The translations under genes were made by a program, and so were the position numbers. Shown piece after piece: positions 31,276 through 41,300 of a DNA stretch of 64,000 nt. The notes beneath the pieces were generated by a model. It searched no databases and was not told the origin of the DNA. It saw only the letters and a list, made by a program, of their open reading frames with translations. The stretch lies in the NCBI GenBank assembly GCA_004431415.1, contig QPMI01000121.1:1-64000 (forward strand), read 5' to 3'. The stretch is from Cyanophora paradoxa (lineage: Eukaryota > Glaucocystophyceae > Cyanophorales > Cyanophoraceae). Every line of letters starts with the position of its first letter. Positions within the stretch are counted from its first letter, which is position 1.

Positions 31276-33603
31276 TCAGGAGTCACTGATCATGAGCATT
31301 CTCACTGATCGTGACCATATCCACGAGCCCCAGGCCCTGAGGCTCCGGATCCGCCGCTCATATGATACGCATGTTGTTTTCATTAACGATACCACTGGCC
31401 AAGGGCTGGGCCGGGAATCCGGGAGCCCCATGGCTGGGCCGGGGGGCGGATCCGGGGGGGAGGGAGGTGGGGAAGAAGGAGGGGGAGGGGAGGCGGGGGG
31501 GGGGGGGTGCTGGCGCCGGGCCCCGGGGCCCCCCACCAGTCATGATCAGGGCCAGGGCCAGTCCCCGGCCGGGGCGGGGCTACCGTAGTACTAGTAAGCC
31601 ACCCGGGGGCCTTGGCTCGGGCCGGGGACCGGGGGCCACGCCGGGGGAGGGGGAGGAGCGGGGGGCCAGGGGGGGGGGGGGGGAGGGGCTGGGGGGGAGG
31701 GGGCCGCGGCTCAGCGGCTGGGGGGGAGGGGGGGGTGGAGGCCAAGGGGGGGGGGGGGGGAAAGGGGGAGGGGGGAAAGGGGGGGGGGGCTTAAACATAT
31801 GAATTCGCACACACCGAGACAAATGGCTAGCGATATAACTGAGGTGTCCATCTGTGTCAAGTCGAGAGATGAACCTGCAGGACTAATTATAAGCCTTTCG
31901 GACATCGGACCGGGCGGAGCTCGGATGTGGAAATAACTGGAAGGGCTACCCCGGGGCTAGGTCTAGCGCTGCAGTACAGGGGAGATCCTACGCAAGGAGG
32001 GAATCACTACCCAAGGACGAGAGGGCGAGCAAGGTCTGAAAAACAAGCGGACGGCTAGACGACTGCAGCTGTGACTATACCTAGCCAGCTATGGCCTCCG
32101 GGAAGGCGCTCTGTAACCTAAGCCAATCTAGATCTGTATATACGTACACGCTAAAATACGGCCCGCCGAGTCGTCGGCCGCGGCACGGTGGGTTCGGGGG
32201 TGGGGGCGCGCTCGTGCGGGAGCGGGCCTGGTAGAGCCCCCGGGCTCATAGGAACGGGCAGTTGTCGGTCGGGAGAATCGGAAAAGGAATAGGAATAGGA
32301 AAGGGGGATCGGAGGGGTATGGGGCGGGAGGGCGTGAGGCGGTGGAGGAGGACGGGGGAGGACCGGGTCGGGCGGTCCGACGGTCGCGGTCGGGGAGGAG
32401 GGATCGAGGTTCCAGTGGCGCGTCCCGCCGGGCTTCCAGCGTCCTGACGACCGCTCCCCCCCCCCCCCCCCCCCCCGCCGCGGCCAATGATGCATGATGG
32501 GCCGGAAAGGGGGGTGGGGGGGGGCGGCCCTGGTCCGGCAGACCCCGCGGGGCCCAGCTGCAGCCTGCAGCCTTGATGACTTGTCTCGGCTTTGTCAGTT
32601 GTGCGAATTCAGGAGCAGCTGCAGCCTGCAGCCTCCAGGGCCCGGGGCCCGGCCGCCCGGAGCCGGGAGCCCGGGCCCCGGGCCCGCGGGCGGCCGGCGG
32701 CCGCGGGCTGCAGGCTGCAGCTGCTGCCGCGCTGCGCATCACCGTGATTCATCATTCATCAGTCAGCCTCGGGTCACCTGGTCGGTGGGTGACCAAGAGG
32801 CTTCTCTTTTCACGGTCATGTTGTCTGTCGCCGGTTAACAATGCTTCATTATCAATCGCAATCGCAACGGTTTGCTTATTTAACAATCGGTCTTCCAAGT
32901 CATTGGCAATGGTTTACAATCAATTGTAAATAAATTAAATAACATAATAATTAAAGTATTAAACTCTATATATATATATAGTGTACATACAATATAACCA
33001 GATAATAAATAAATTAAACAAGTTATAATAACCATGTATACTGTACCCTCCTCCAGCGAACGACCGTGTAGAACAGTCGTTCGACGTGGACCGGTACCCG
33101 TTTCGAGCTCCCTCCTCCCTGAACGACCAGTGATAGCTATAGAATTATATAAAAGTCTGCGCCAGGGTACGTAGGCCTGCCTGCGGCTGGCCTGCTAGCT
33201 TTGTATCGGCTACTACCGGCTAGCTATATAGCCTTCAAGGCTTCTAGCTCTATGGCCTTCAAGATCAATCAATTTATGTACCCGGTAACTTCCAAAGGTT
33301 CGAAAAAATTCGGTGAGCCGAACCTGTTGGCCAGCAATTGCTATCATAGTATAGAATTATAAGGCTGCGCCAGGGTAGGCCTGCCTGCCGCAGTGCGGCT
33401 GGCCTGCCAGCTTTCTAGCGGCTAGCGATATAGCCTGCTAGCTCTATAGCCTTCAAGCCGGCGCCACCCCAGTGACCCGAGGCTGCACTGCCCCAAGGGC
33501 AGGAATGTTTATGAATCGTGAGATTCATGAGTGGAGTCAGTTACTTATGATTCAAGTTATGAATCAAGTTATTATTATCATGAGTACTAGTGAATCAGTG
33601 GTG
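31276..33603. other. Intergenic region with G-tracts, a GC-rich hairpin and direct repeats
   Basis: At 31430-31790 the plus strand is almost pure G/A with many G runs. A 20-bp perfect inverted repeat (32614-32633 against 32706-32725, built on CAGCTGCAGCCTGCAG) brackets a palindromic stretch over 85% GC. At 32900-33050 the DNA is AT-rich with a TATATA run. Segments 33135-33250 and 33350-33460 are diverged direct copies containing TAGAATTATA, GCGCCAGGGTA and GGCCTGCCTGC. No gene supported; the 204-codon minus frame at 32128-32742 looks non-coding. Confidence 0.5.
32614..32725. repeat. Large GC-rich hairpin
   Basis: The arms 32614-32633 and 32706-32725 are exact reverse complements. The intervening 72 bp (CCCGGGGCCCGG, then CCCGGGCCCCGGGCCCGC, then GGCGGCCGGCGGCCGC) is itself largely self-complementary. 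It may be a transcribed terminator-like or chromatin feature, or simply low-complexity DNA. Confidence 0.5.
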
Positions 33604-33883
33604 ATCACAGCTCGCGAAAAAAAGTCGGTCCCCACAACTCGGTTTGTATGACAGGGGGGGGGGGCAAGTCGACTTGGAAAATCCCTACGCCAGTCAATTA
33701 GACCTTTTTTAATAAACATTCTCATAGAGCTTATTTCTTTCTATCAGTGCATGCATATATGGTTTTAACGCCGGCGGAAGGGAGAATTTCGGTCGCCGGG
33801 TATAGACGTCAGCACACAGCGCGCCTCCTGCACAGCGCTATCAGCGACCCAGATCAGCGACCCAACGCTCAGCGTCGCTCGCA

Positions 33884-35268
33884 ATGGCCCTCGACGACGT
33901 GCGCACGAGCTTTCCAGCGGCGTTCCTCTCGGACTACGTCCCGCCTCTGCATCCCGTTTTCGCGGCGCTGGCGGCAGGCGCAGCGCAGAATGCAGCCAAC
34001 GCCGTGCAGCAGTCGCCTTACTACACGCCGCCGCGGAGTATGCGCCTCAGTCGAGGCGCCCTGCGCAGCCTGCAGAATCCAGACCCGCGCCTTGCAGGTT
34101 CGCGACGTGGCTGCGCTCTCGCCGCCCTCTGCCTTCACTTCTCGCCACTTCCTCACATTTCGGACGCGCAGAAGGGCATCCCGAAGCGGAGGTCGCGCGC
34201 TCGGTGTTCCGCAACAAGATCCTCCCGAAGCGTATCAACCCCTACGGCAGGGCCGTAGTCACCTCCCCGTTTGTGCAGCGGATGTTCACTTCGTTCTGCT
34301 CGGAATCCTACCACGCGGCGGTCTTCCTCGGCCAGGCGGCACGGGCGGTCGCCCGCAGGAGGGACTTCAAGACGTGCAGCTGGACCCTCGTCGGCTCCTT
34401 CGATCAGCTGGCGCGTTGTCTTTTTTGGCATCCTTCTTGCGGAATTCCATCCCGCTGAGGCCACGCTCGTGCAGGTTGTGGAGAGCTGGCTCGAGGACAC
34501 GGCTCGCGCCATCGGCATTGAGCCGGAGACAGGGGGCGGCCGCACCCGCATCGTCATGGAGACGATGAAGGATTTCATCCAAATATCGGGTGAGCAGTGC
34601 CGCTGCTCGAACCCCAGAGCCTCGGAGAGCCGACGCGCACCCCGCAGGCTCCGTGCAGACGGCCGTTCCGCAGCAGAACACGATGATCGTGCCTCTTGGG
34701 CTCATTTCGGAGGCCTACGATGCTAGCATGGAGGCGGGCCGCCTCTTCTTCCCGATCGGGGGCGCCATCTCCGTCAACCTGCTTGACGGTGGGGCTGTTC
34801 TTCTTCGTTCCTGGCTCTTCTTCTTAGCTCTTCTTAACTCTTCGCGCTTGCGCGTGCGCAGTTTCCTTCGGGTCGCAGGCGTACATTCTGGAGAAGGCGA
34901 CGCTGCAGTCGCCTGCCGCGATCCCGGCCCAGTGGCACTATGCCGAGTTCACGAAGCTCTTCATTCCGGACCCGGCCTGCGAGCCGCAGGCGCTTCTGAG
35001 CCACAGCGACGAGCTCTTCCTCACCGGCGACGAGCGCTCGCCGGCTCGCACGGGCGCCCCGCCCGGCACGATTGACCTCTTCGTCGGGCGCGGCCACATC
35101 GGCTGGGTGCGCTCCGCGTGCGTCCAGTGCGTTCCACAGTTCGTACTTTTCGACATCGCGCAGGATCTGGTCGCCGAGTTTGCGCCTCTGCGCCGGCGGC
35201 TCTCCGGTGCCAGGACTGCTGTGCTGCTGTACTGGCGCCGCGGAGGAACGGCTGCGATGAGGCGATAG
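33884..35268 (+). CDS. Unrecognised protein encoded inside the inverted-repeat element
   Basis: Proposed exons: 33884 to about 34099 (MALDDVRTSFPAAFLSDYVP...), about 34171-34430 (VARSVFRNKILPKRINPYGR...; TSPFVQRMFTSFCSESYHAA), about 34475-34590 (VVESWLEDTARAIGIEPETG), about 34651-34790 (NTMIVPLGLISEAYDASMEA; PIGGAISVNLLDG) and about 34861-35268 (SFGSQAYILEKATLQSPAA...; ends GGTAAMRR-stop). Each junction has a plausible GT donor and GCAG acceptor. About 330 residues, no signal peptide or clear membrane span, several Cys. The segment around PLGLISEAYDA...IGGAIS faintly recalls the M13 metallopeptidase core but lacks HExxH, so no function is assigned. It may be cargo or part of an unfamiliar transposition machinery. 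Confidence 0.5.
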
Positions 35269-36205
35269 CTAAGCGCTAGCCACGCGGCGAGCACGCTGGC
35301 TGGGCTGGGAATAGAAGTACGTAGGGGTATTGATACGCGAGCGCTGGCCCGTCCGCAGAAGGACCGGGGACGAAGCCGAGCCCTGCGGAGGTGTGCTATC
35401 GCCCGCAGAATCGCGCCTGGCGCCCGCAGACGTGGTCTCGCTCTTGTTCGCGGCCGCGGTACTCAACTCCTCAAGTGTCCCTGCGGCGGGCGCGCGTGGC
35501 TTCGGCTAGCGCTCGCGGACTCGGGACTGCAGAAACCGAAAGGACGTACTCAGAGGAGCTCGCGGGCTCGCCTTGGGGGTCCCGGCAGACCGGGGCGGTG
35601 TCGCCGCCGGACCTGCACCGGCCCGCACTTCGGTGCGCGCGGCGCGGGGCTGCGCGGGGCCGCGGAACGAACGCACTGGCGGTGTTCTCGATGCGATTAC
35701 AGTTCTCTTTGTTCCTCGGAGAAGCCGAGGCTGCGGCTGCGCGCGGCCGCGGGTCGTCGAAGTGAGCAGCGCTGGAGACGCGGCGGGGGCGAGCTAGCCG
35801 CGCGTACGCGACTCCCCGCACCTTCTGGACGCTCCGCGGGGCGCTTGGGCCTCGCGCCCGGGCCCCGCGCACTCGCGTTCGTCGCTTCTCCGCTGGGGGG
35901 CCCTGCACGAACTTGTCAGTCTCTCAGGGGCGCTGCCAGATTTCGAGCTGCCATCAAGCACAGAGATAGCTCGCTTGAATGTCTAAACTTTGGCGGAAGC
36001 GCTTTGGAAATCGGCGGAGTGGTTTTCGCGCACGGTTCTTGTGGAAGTTGCTGAGCTTGCTCAACTTCTTAGATTTGGCCGCGGCGGTGCCCGAAAGCAC
36101 CCGTTCCTGCTCCATATGCGACCTGGAGGCTAGCTGCGACGCTCTCTGCTGCGCGCGGGAGCTGCCGCGCGTGCTGGTCGCGCGCTTCGCCGAGTCGCGT
36201 ACGTC
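35269..36205 (-). CDS. Hypothetical Ser/Arg-rich basic protein inside the inverted-repeat element
   Basis: On the minus strand an open frame from about 36205 to 35950 reads SAKRATSTRGSSRAQQRASQ and then KSKKLSKLSNFHKNRARKPL, a highly basic, helix-prone segment. Further candidate exons read HFDDPRPRAAAASASPRNKE (about 35770) and EPASSSEYVLSVSAVPSPRA (about 35570). The last exon (35460-35269) reads TLEELSTAAANKSETTSAGA and ends RARRVASA-stop. The stop at 35269-35271 abuts the stop of the convergent gene. Splice sites are plausible but not unique, and no family was recognised. A basic N-terminus would suit a nucleic-acid-binding role, which is speculation. Confidence 0.35.
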
Positions 36206-36305
36206 TACCCCCGGTGTTTTAACTTTTGCTAGGGGAGAATTATTCGAGTCCCAAGTCGAGTCCCAGCCAAGTCGAATTGCGGGGACCGACTTTTTTTCGC
36301 GAGCT

Positions 36306-36411
36306 GTGATACGTATACTGTAGAACTAGTTTATTTAGTACAGGAAAATAATTAGTATGCCCCCAATCAGTGGTGATACGTATACTGTAGAACTAGTTTA
36401 TTTAGTACAGG
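36306..36411 (+). repeat. 67-bp-period direct repeat at the right flank of the element
   Basis: The 38-base stretch beginning GTGATACGTATACTGTAG occurs at 36307-36344 and again at 36374-36411, identical. The second copy is preceded by AATCAGTG, the sequence found on the far left side of the 2.7-kb element. Confidence 0.75.
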
Positions 36412-36675
36412 TTATTTTGCTTTTTTGTCTTTATGCCCCCTGGCCCCTGGGCAGCCCCCGCAGTGCTGGTGTCTAGACTCTAGAGACTGTGGCCGGTAAT
36501 TCACCCCAAAAATAATAATTAGTAGTTCGCCAAAACTGTCACTTAATTATAAACTCACTTAAGCAGGGGCAAAATCTTTATAGTAGGTCGGGCTTCACAG
36601 GGGTTTTAATTGTATGGCGGAGAAGGGACTACCCCTAAGAAATCTCGGCTTTAGCAGGCGTGTGTCCGACGGTCA

Positions 36676-36917
36676 CACAGCTCGTTTTTTTTCCTAATCG
36701 ACTCGACATGCCCGTTGTATGGGCAAGGGTAGCCGGCGATCGCGATAACTTTTCACCCGTCGCAGAACGGCTAGTCTCCTCGCAACAGCTTGTAGCCGGC
36801 AAGCTAGCGGGTAGATTGCACTAGCTAAAGCCGGGGAATTCCAAATACCCGCGGGGAATTTTAAGGAAAACCGGATGCTCGCCGTGTTGGGTCGACCGGT
36901 AAAAAAAACGAGCTGTG
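36676..36917. mobile_element. 242-bp MITE related to the 2.7-kb element
   Basis: CACAGCTCGTTTTTTTT at 36676-36692 is complemented at 36901-36917 (AAAAAAAACGAGCTGTG). CA flanks both sides (36674-36675 and 36918-36919), a 2-bp duplication. The first nine bases CACAGCTCG are the same as the ends of the 2.7-kb element, followed in both by a homopolymer of T or A. No coding potential. It is probably a non-autonomous relative. Confidence 0.65.
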
Positions 36918-37972
36918 CACTCATTGAAGAAAAGAAGAATTTTGATTGGACAAACCATGGTACGTATACTTGCGCATGCAGGATACTAGTAGCTCGGCGC
37001 CGACTGGTACTAGCCGTGAGGTCGTCCAACGGTCGCCGCCGACTCGCCGGCCCCAAGTCCCCGCGGGGCCGGTACCCCGGTTCATTCAGAGTTGGGGGTA
37101 CGCCACAGTGCGCGCTCCGAGCCTCCTCCGGATCCAGGCTGCTGCAGAAGCGAAGAAGCGACTAGTCGCCGACTACTGCACTTCGAGAAGCGACTGCTGC
37201 ACTGCCGGCAGGCCGGCAGGCACACAGACTGTACATGTGACACAGTGCCACACTGCCACACACAGCGCTCAGCGGCTACAACTTAGCCTACAAGTAGTAT
37301 TCGACTTGGCAAGCTCGCCTGCAAGCTCGCCTTCCGAACGAAAGCCGAAATTCGTAGGTAGGCTGTAGCTACCAGCCTACCAGCCGTGCGGGATAACGCC
37401 GGGATTCTCAGGAAGCTTCGCTCATCGTACACACGGTGCGTACATCGGCGCTGCATGGCCAGCTCGCAGCGCCGCTGAGCTCAACTCGCAGCTGGCAGCA
37501 ACGAGTGGGGCACACACACTAGTTACATATATGCGGGCCAGCCTGCTGAAGTATCAGGGCTGAGGCGCCGTCGGCAGCATCGTGCGCGAGTTGCAGCACT
37601 TCGACATCGACCGCGCGCGCGTGCGCGGTCCGGTCGACAGCTGCAGCCTGGCCATGGCCTGGATGCTCGCGCTTTTCTGTACCGGCTAAACCGCTCAGCT
37701 GCAGCGCGCAAGCATCCGCACGTGTGTATGAGCTGCAGCTGCAGCGGGCGCCGCGGCGCGGCTGGGCGGTCGCGGGTTCATCGGGCTCGACGTGTGCCTC
37801 GGCGATAGGCGATGACCGTGCACATGCAAGGGAGGTCGAGCCCCGGAGGCGGCGCGGGAGGAGGCCCTAGCGGAGGCATAGAAGATAGGACCGCCGGGCA
37901 GCTCATGTGGGCGGACTCGCCTGGCGTCGCCGCGCGTGCACGTGCGCGGCGCGCAAGCTCGAGCGCGCACAC
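36918..37972. other. Intergenic spacer before the giant gene
   Basis: No supported gene. Contains repeated CTGCAGCTGCAG-type palindromes (37640-37750) and GCAAGCTCGCCT repeats (37310-37330). The promoter of the downstream gene is presumably here, but no motif can be assigned. Confidence 0.35.
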
Positions 37973-38350
37973 ATGTGCGCGCGGGAGGCCGTTCACGTGC
38001 GTGCCACGGTGCCCCGCCCGCAGCCGTTCGCTGTTCGCCGACCGTGCCCCACCAGCTCCTTGCGCCCGACGCGCCCCGCGGCCGCTGCCCTCCTCCTCGT
38101 CGTCCTCCTGGGCCTCCTGCGGGCCGCCTATGGCGCGGGACCCCGCTCGCAGGGTGCGCTGCTGGCTTTTTTCACTCCCCTTCCGCCCCCCCCCCCCCCC
38201 CCCTTCCCGCCCCTTCCCCGCCCCCCCCCCGCCCCTCCCTCCCGATTCCCCTCGCCTCCCTCGTCCCCCTCCACCCCCCCCCCCCCCCCTCCACCCACCC
38301 CCATCCCCTCAGCTCCTTCGCCTCATTTGCCGAGCTAGACCTGTGGTCCC

Positions 38351-38382
<32 letters not shown>

Positions 38383-41300
38383 ACACACCCCTCTCCCCCC
38401 ATTTTTCCTCTTTTCGGCCCCCTCCTCCGAACATGGCCAGAGCCATCTCCGTCCCTCATGCCGCCCGCGCCCGCCCCTCCACGACCCCTTGTCCCCCTTT
38501 CTCTCCAACGAACTCCCCGCCGTCTGGCTCTCCTTATATTACCTCCCCTCGCTGCCGCCTTTTCCCCCCACTTCCCGCCCAGTCTCCTCGCCCCCCCCTC
38601 CCCCCCCTCCCCCCCCCCTCCAACTCCTCCCCCATTCGAGACCGACCCTACCCCGCCATCGGCGCCCCCCGACCCCAATTCCCTCCCCATCCCCCCATCC
38701 CTCCTCCTCCTCCTCCCCCCCTCTCATCTCCTCCTCCCTCCTCGGCCCCCGCCTCCCTCGCAGTGCCTCCAACTGCTCCGCCCGGCCCTCACCCTCTGCA
38801 TCGCCCCCCTCTCCCCTCCCCCCTCCCCGTCTTCTTCCCCCCCCGCCCCCCCCGCCGCCCCCCTGCCCTCCCCCCCCCACTGCCTCCGCTTCCCTCTCAC
38901 CCGAGCTCCGATGCCGCCACGAGCTCCTCCGTCTTCCGCCAGGCCTCCCGCGCCCTTCCCTCACCGTAGACCATGGCCGAAAGCTTTAAGTCATCAGCGC
39001 TCCCTCCCACCGCCCGTGCCTGCCCCATCCAACTCTTCTTCCCTCCTGTTTCCCTACCCAGCTCGCCCCGCTCCCCCCACCCCGAGTGCTTTCCTGCCGC
39101 CTGGCTCTCTCTCTCTCATCGATATCGCACAGCAGCTCTGCCCTATCGGACCTCCGGTTTTTAGTTTTCCGACGTGACGGATGCGTGCAGGAGCTGTCTT
39201 CGGGGCTATCGGCGGCGGAGCCGCGTCCGCCCTGCGCTATGTGGAGGTGCCGCCCTTTCCCCTCGGCGGCTCCATGGTGCGCCGCGCCGCGCCGCGCCGC
39301 GGGTGAACCGGCCAAACCGGCTGAGCTGTTCCCCGCAGACCTTCGAGTTCTGGATCCGAGTTCCGGTTGCCGTCGGGATGTATTCGAGGTACACACGCTC
39401 CTGCTAGGACCCGATCGTTCTACCCCAATCTCGCTGGCGTTCAACCGCGATCGCTGTTCACAATTGCCAGGGTGCTCGACTTCGGGAACGCCGCTGAAGC
39501 AAACAACATACTCCTTCACTTCTGCCCCGCATCCGTGCCGAGCTGTAACGTGCGATTCCGCAAGTTGCAATTGATTAGGCCACGAGCGCACGGCCGAGTC
39601 TCCCACTCTGAATGCGTCTCGCCCGGGTGCGCAGGTACCGGACGGAAAGATGAACCTGTTTCTGCAGCTCTGGATTGCCAATAGTATGGTGGCCCAGGCG
39701 GACTTGTTCGGGGGCTCGAACGGCATTCCGGTCAGTGCAATTCGAAGCCAGCAGGCTGTCGGCGACACTCGACTGACGGAATGAACTCATCCGTCTCGTG
39801 CACAGATCGACAACAGCTTTCATCACATCGTCGTCTCGGTTTCGACATCGTCGACGGCCTCGTACCGTGCGCGCTGCGGCACTGCTGCTTCGCGCCGCGC
39901 AGAGTTCGTTTGAGCGTTCGAGCCCCGCGATCCCGCAGTGAACGGGACCGCCCGCACGGTCCTGCCTGTTCCTGTGGGGCGCCCGACCGGCGCCGACCTT
40001 CCACGCATTACTCGCTCAAAGATGTATATCGGGAGAAGCCTTTGGGCGGTTGATCCAAACCCTGTTTCTGTGCGGCTTGCAGGTACGCTCATAAAACTAC
40101 CCAAGTGCTTGCAAAAGTCTATTAGACTCCTTTGGACGAATCGCATCGGCAGCCTGAGACCCCGTGCAGATTTCCGCATCTACTCCCGCGCCCTGTCTGC
40201 GGCAGAAGCGGCTGCGGCGTACATGGGATTTGTCCCCGCTGCCCCGCTCGAGCTCTCCTACTCGATGAAGGGATGCAGAGGCCAGGTGCGCGCGTGCAAG
40301 CGGTTGCGCCCTTAGAGCTTCCCTCCCTCTCATCGAGAGCCCCTGGGGACAGATCGTCGACGACTCGCTCTACAAACGGCACGGGACGGTGTACGGAGAC
40401 CTGTACCCCCTGCAAGAGTGCCCCGGATCCAAGCAGGGCGCGCCTTCTAGTTGCCTTTTCCAGAGCGAGCGTGGTGAGATCGGCATGTGCAGGCCTTTAT
40501 TTCGGGACATCCACGGCGGGCGGCAACGTCTTGAAGACCGATCGATACGTCCTTGCGCCTCCCTTCACGCTGGGCGCTCCCATGGTCGGCCTCTAGATCT
40601 AGATTCGCAAGTTTGCCCTCAAGGCCATGCCGTGATGATTACGCGCGTTTGCAGACGTTCTCGTTCTGGATCTCTCTTCGGCAGCAAACGTATACAGTAT
40701 GGACTCGGTATCATGACATCGCATCCCCGACCGTAGCCTATAGCGTCACATGCATGTCCGCCTTCTAACACTATACATAAATCGAACAGCATTTTTGACT
40801 TCGGATCGGCCTCTGGCAATGGATTTTCTGTCAACCTCTGTGATAATGTCAACACTCATTGCATCGTACGCGCGTTTTTTATGGAAATGCAATACCGGCT
40901 GCTTTTGATAACGGATCTCGGCGAGACAGGCCGGCGCCGGGCGGGTCAACGTTAGATTGTACGCGTATTCGCTTGAAGCTTGGCACCCCGTCAACGTCTT
41001 TCCGAACGATGGCGGCATCCCGGTTCGCGTGCCGTAGGCTTCCTAATCTTTTTGCCGAAATACCGAGTCCGAATGCGCATGCATCGCTCGCAATTGCAGG
41101 TCAACGACGGGAACTACCACCACTGCGCGGTGACGTCTGCGTGTTTTAAAGAAAGCGCGCTCGTGTCTCATACGAGAATGCAGGTCGTTGTTACCACGTC
41201 GTCCACTTCGTTCTTCTTCAATGGGACCTTGATCAAAACGACGACGGTGTTCCCCGCGACCACAGTCTCAAGCCTTACGACGGGCTCCTTTTTTATAGGA

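Larger units (their letters stand above)
33606..36308. mobile_element. 2.7-kb terminal-inverted-repeat element carrying two genes
   Basis: The left end at 33606 (CACAGCTCGCGAAAAAAAGT...) and right end at 36308 are inverted repeats identical over 28 bases and matching at 34 of 36. Both ends are flanked by AT (33604-33605 and 36309-36310). The left flank AATCAGTGGTGAT (33593-33605) and the right flank ACGTATACTGTAG... (36311-36344) appear joined, with a single AT, at 36365-36411. That looks like an empty copy of the target site. CAC...GTG ends with a 2-bp duplication resemble some CACTA/Mirage-type DNA transposons, but no transposase motif was recognised in the cargo. Confidence 0.75.

Noticed and set aside
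32128-32742. 204-codon minus-strand frame
   Set aside because: Extreme GC bias, no splice support and no motif; it overlaps a hairpin and poly-C run.
34590-34900. Possible M13 metallopeptidase core in the element-borne gene
   Set aside because: The IGGAIS stretch lacks HExxH and the rest of the protein does not follow the family, so no functional call was made.
37812-39177. Two long Pro/Ser-rich plus-strand frames of about 390-410 codons
   Set aside because: They run through homopolymer C and C/T low-complexity DNA in two frames at once, so the openness reflects composition. Only the signal-peptide part before 38152 was kept.
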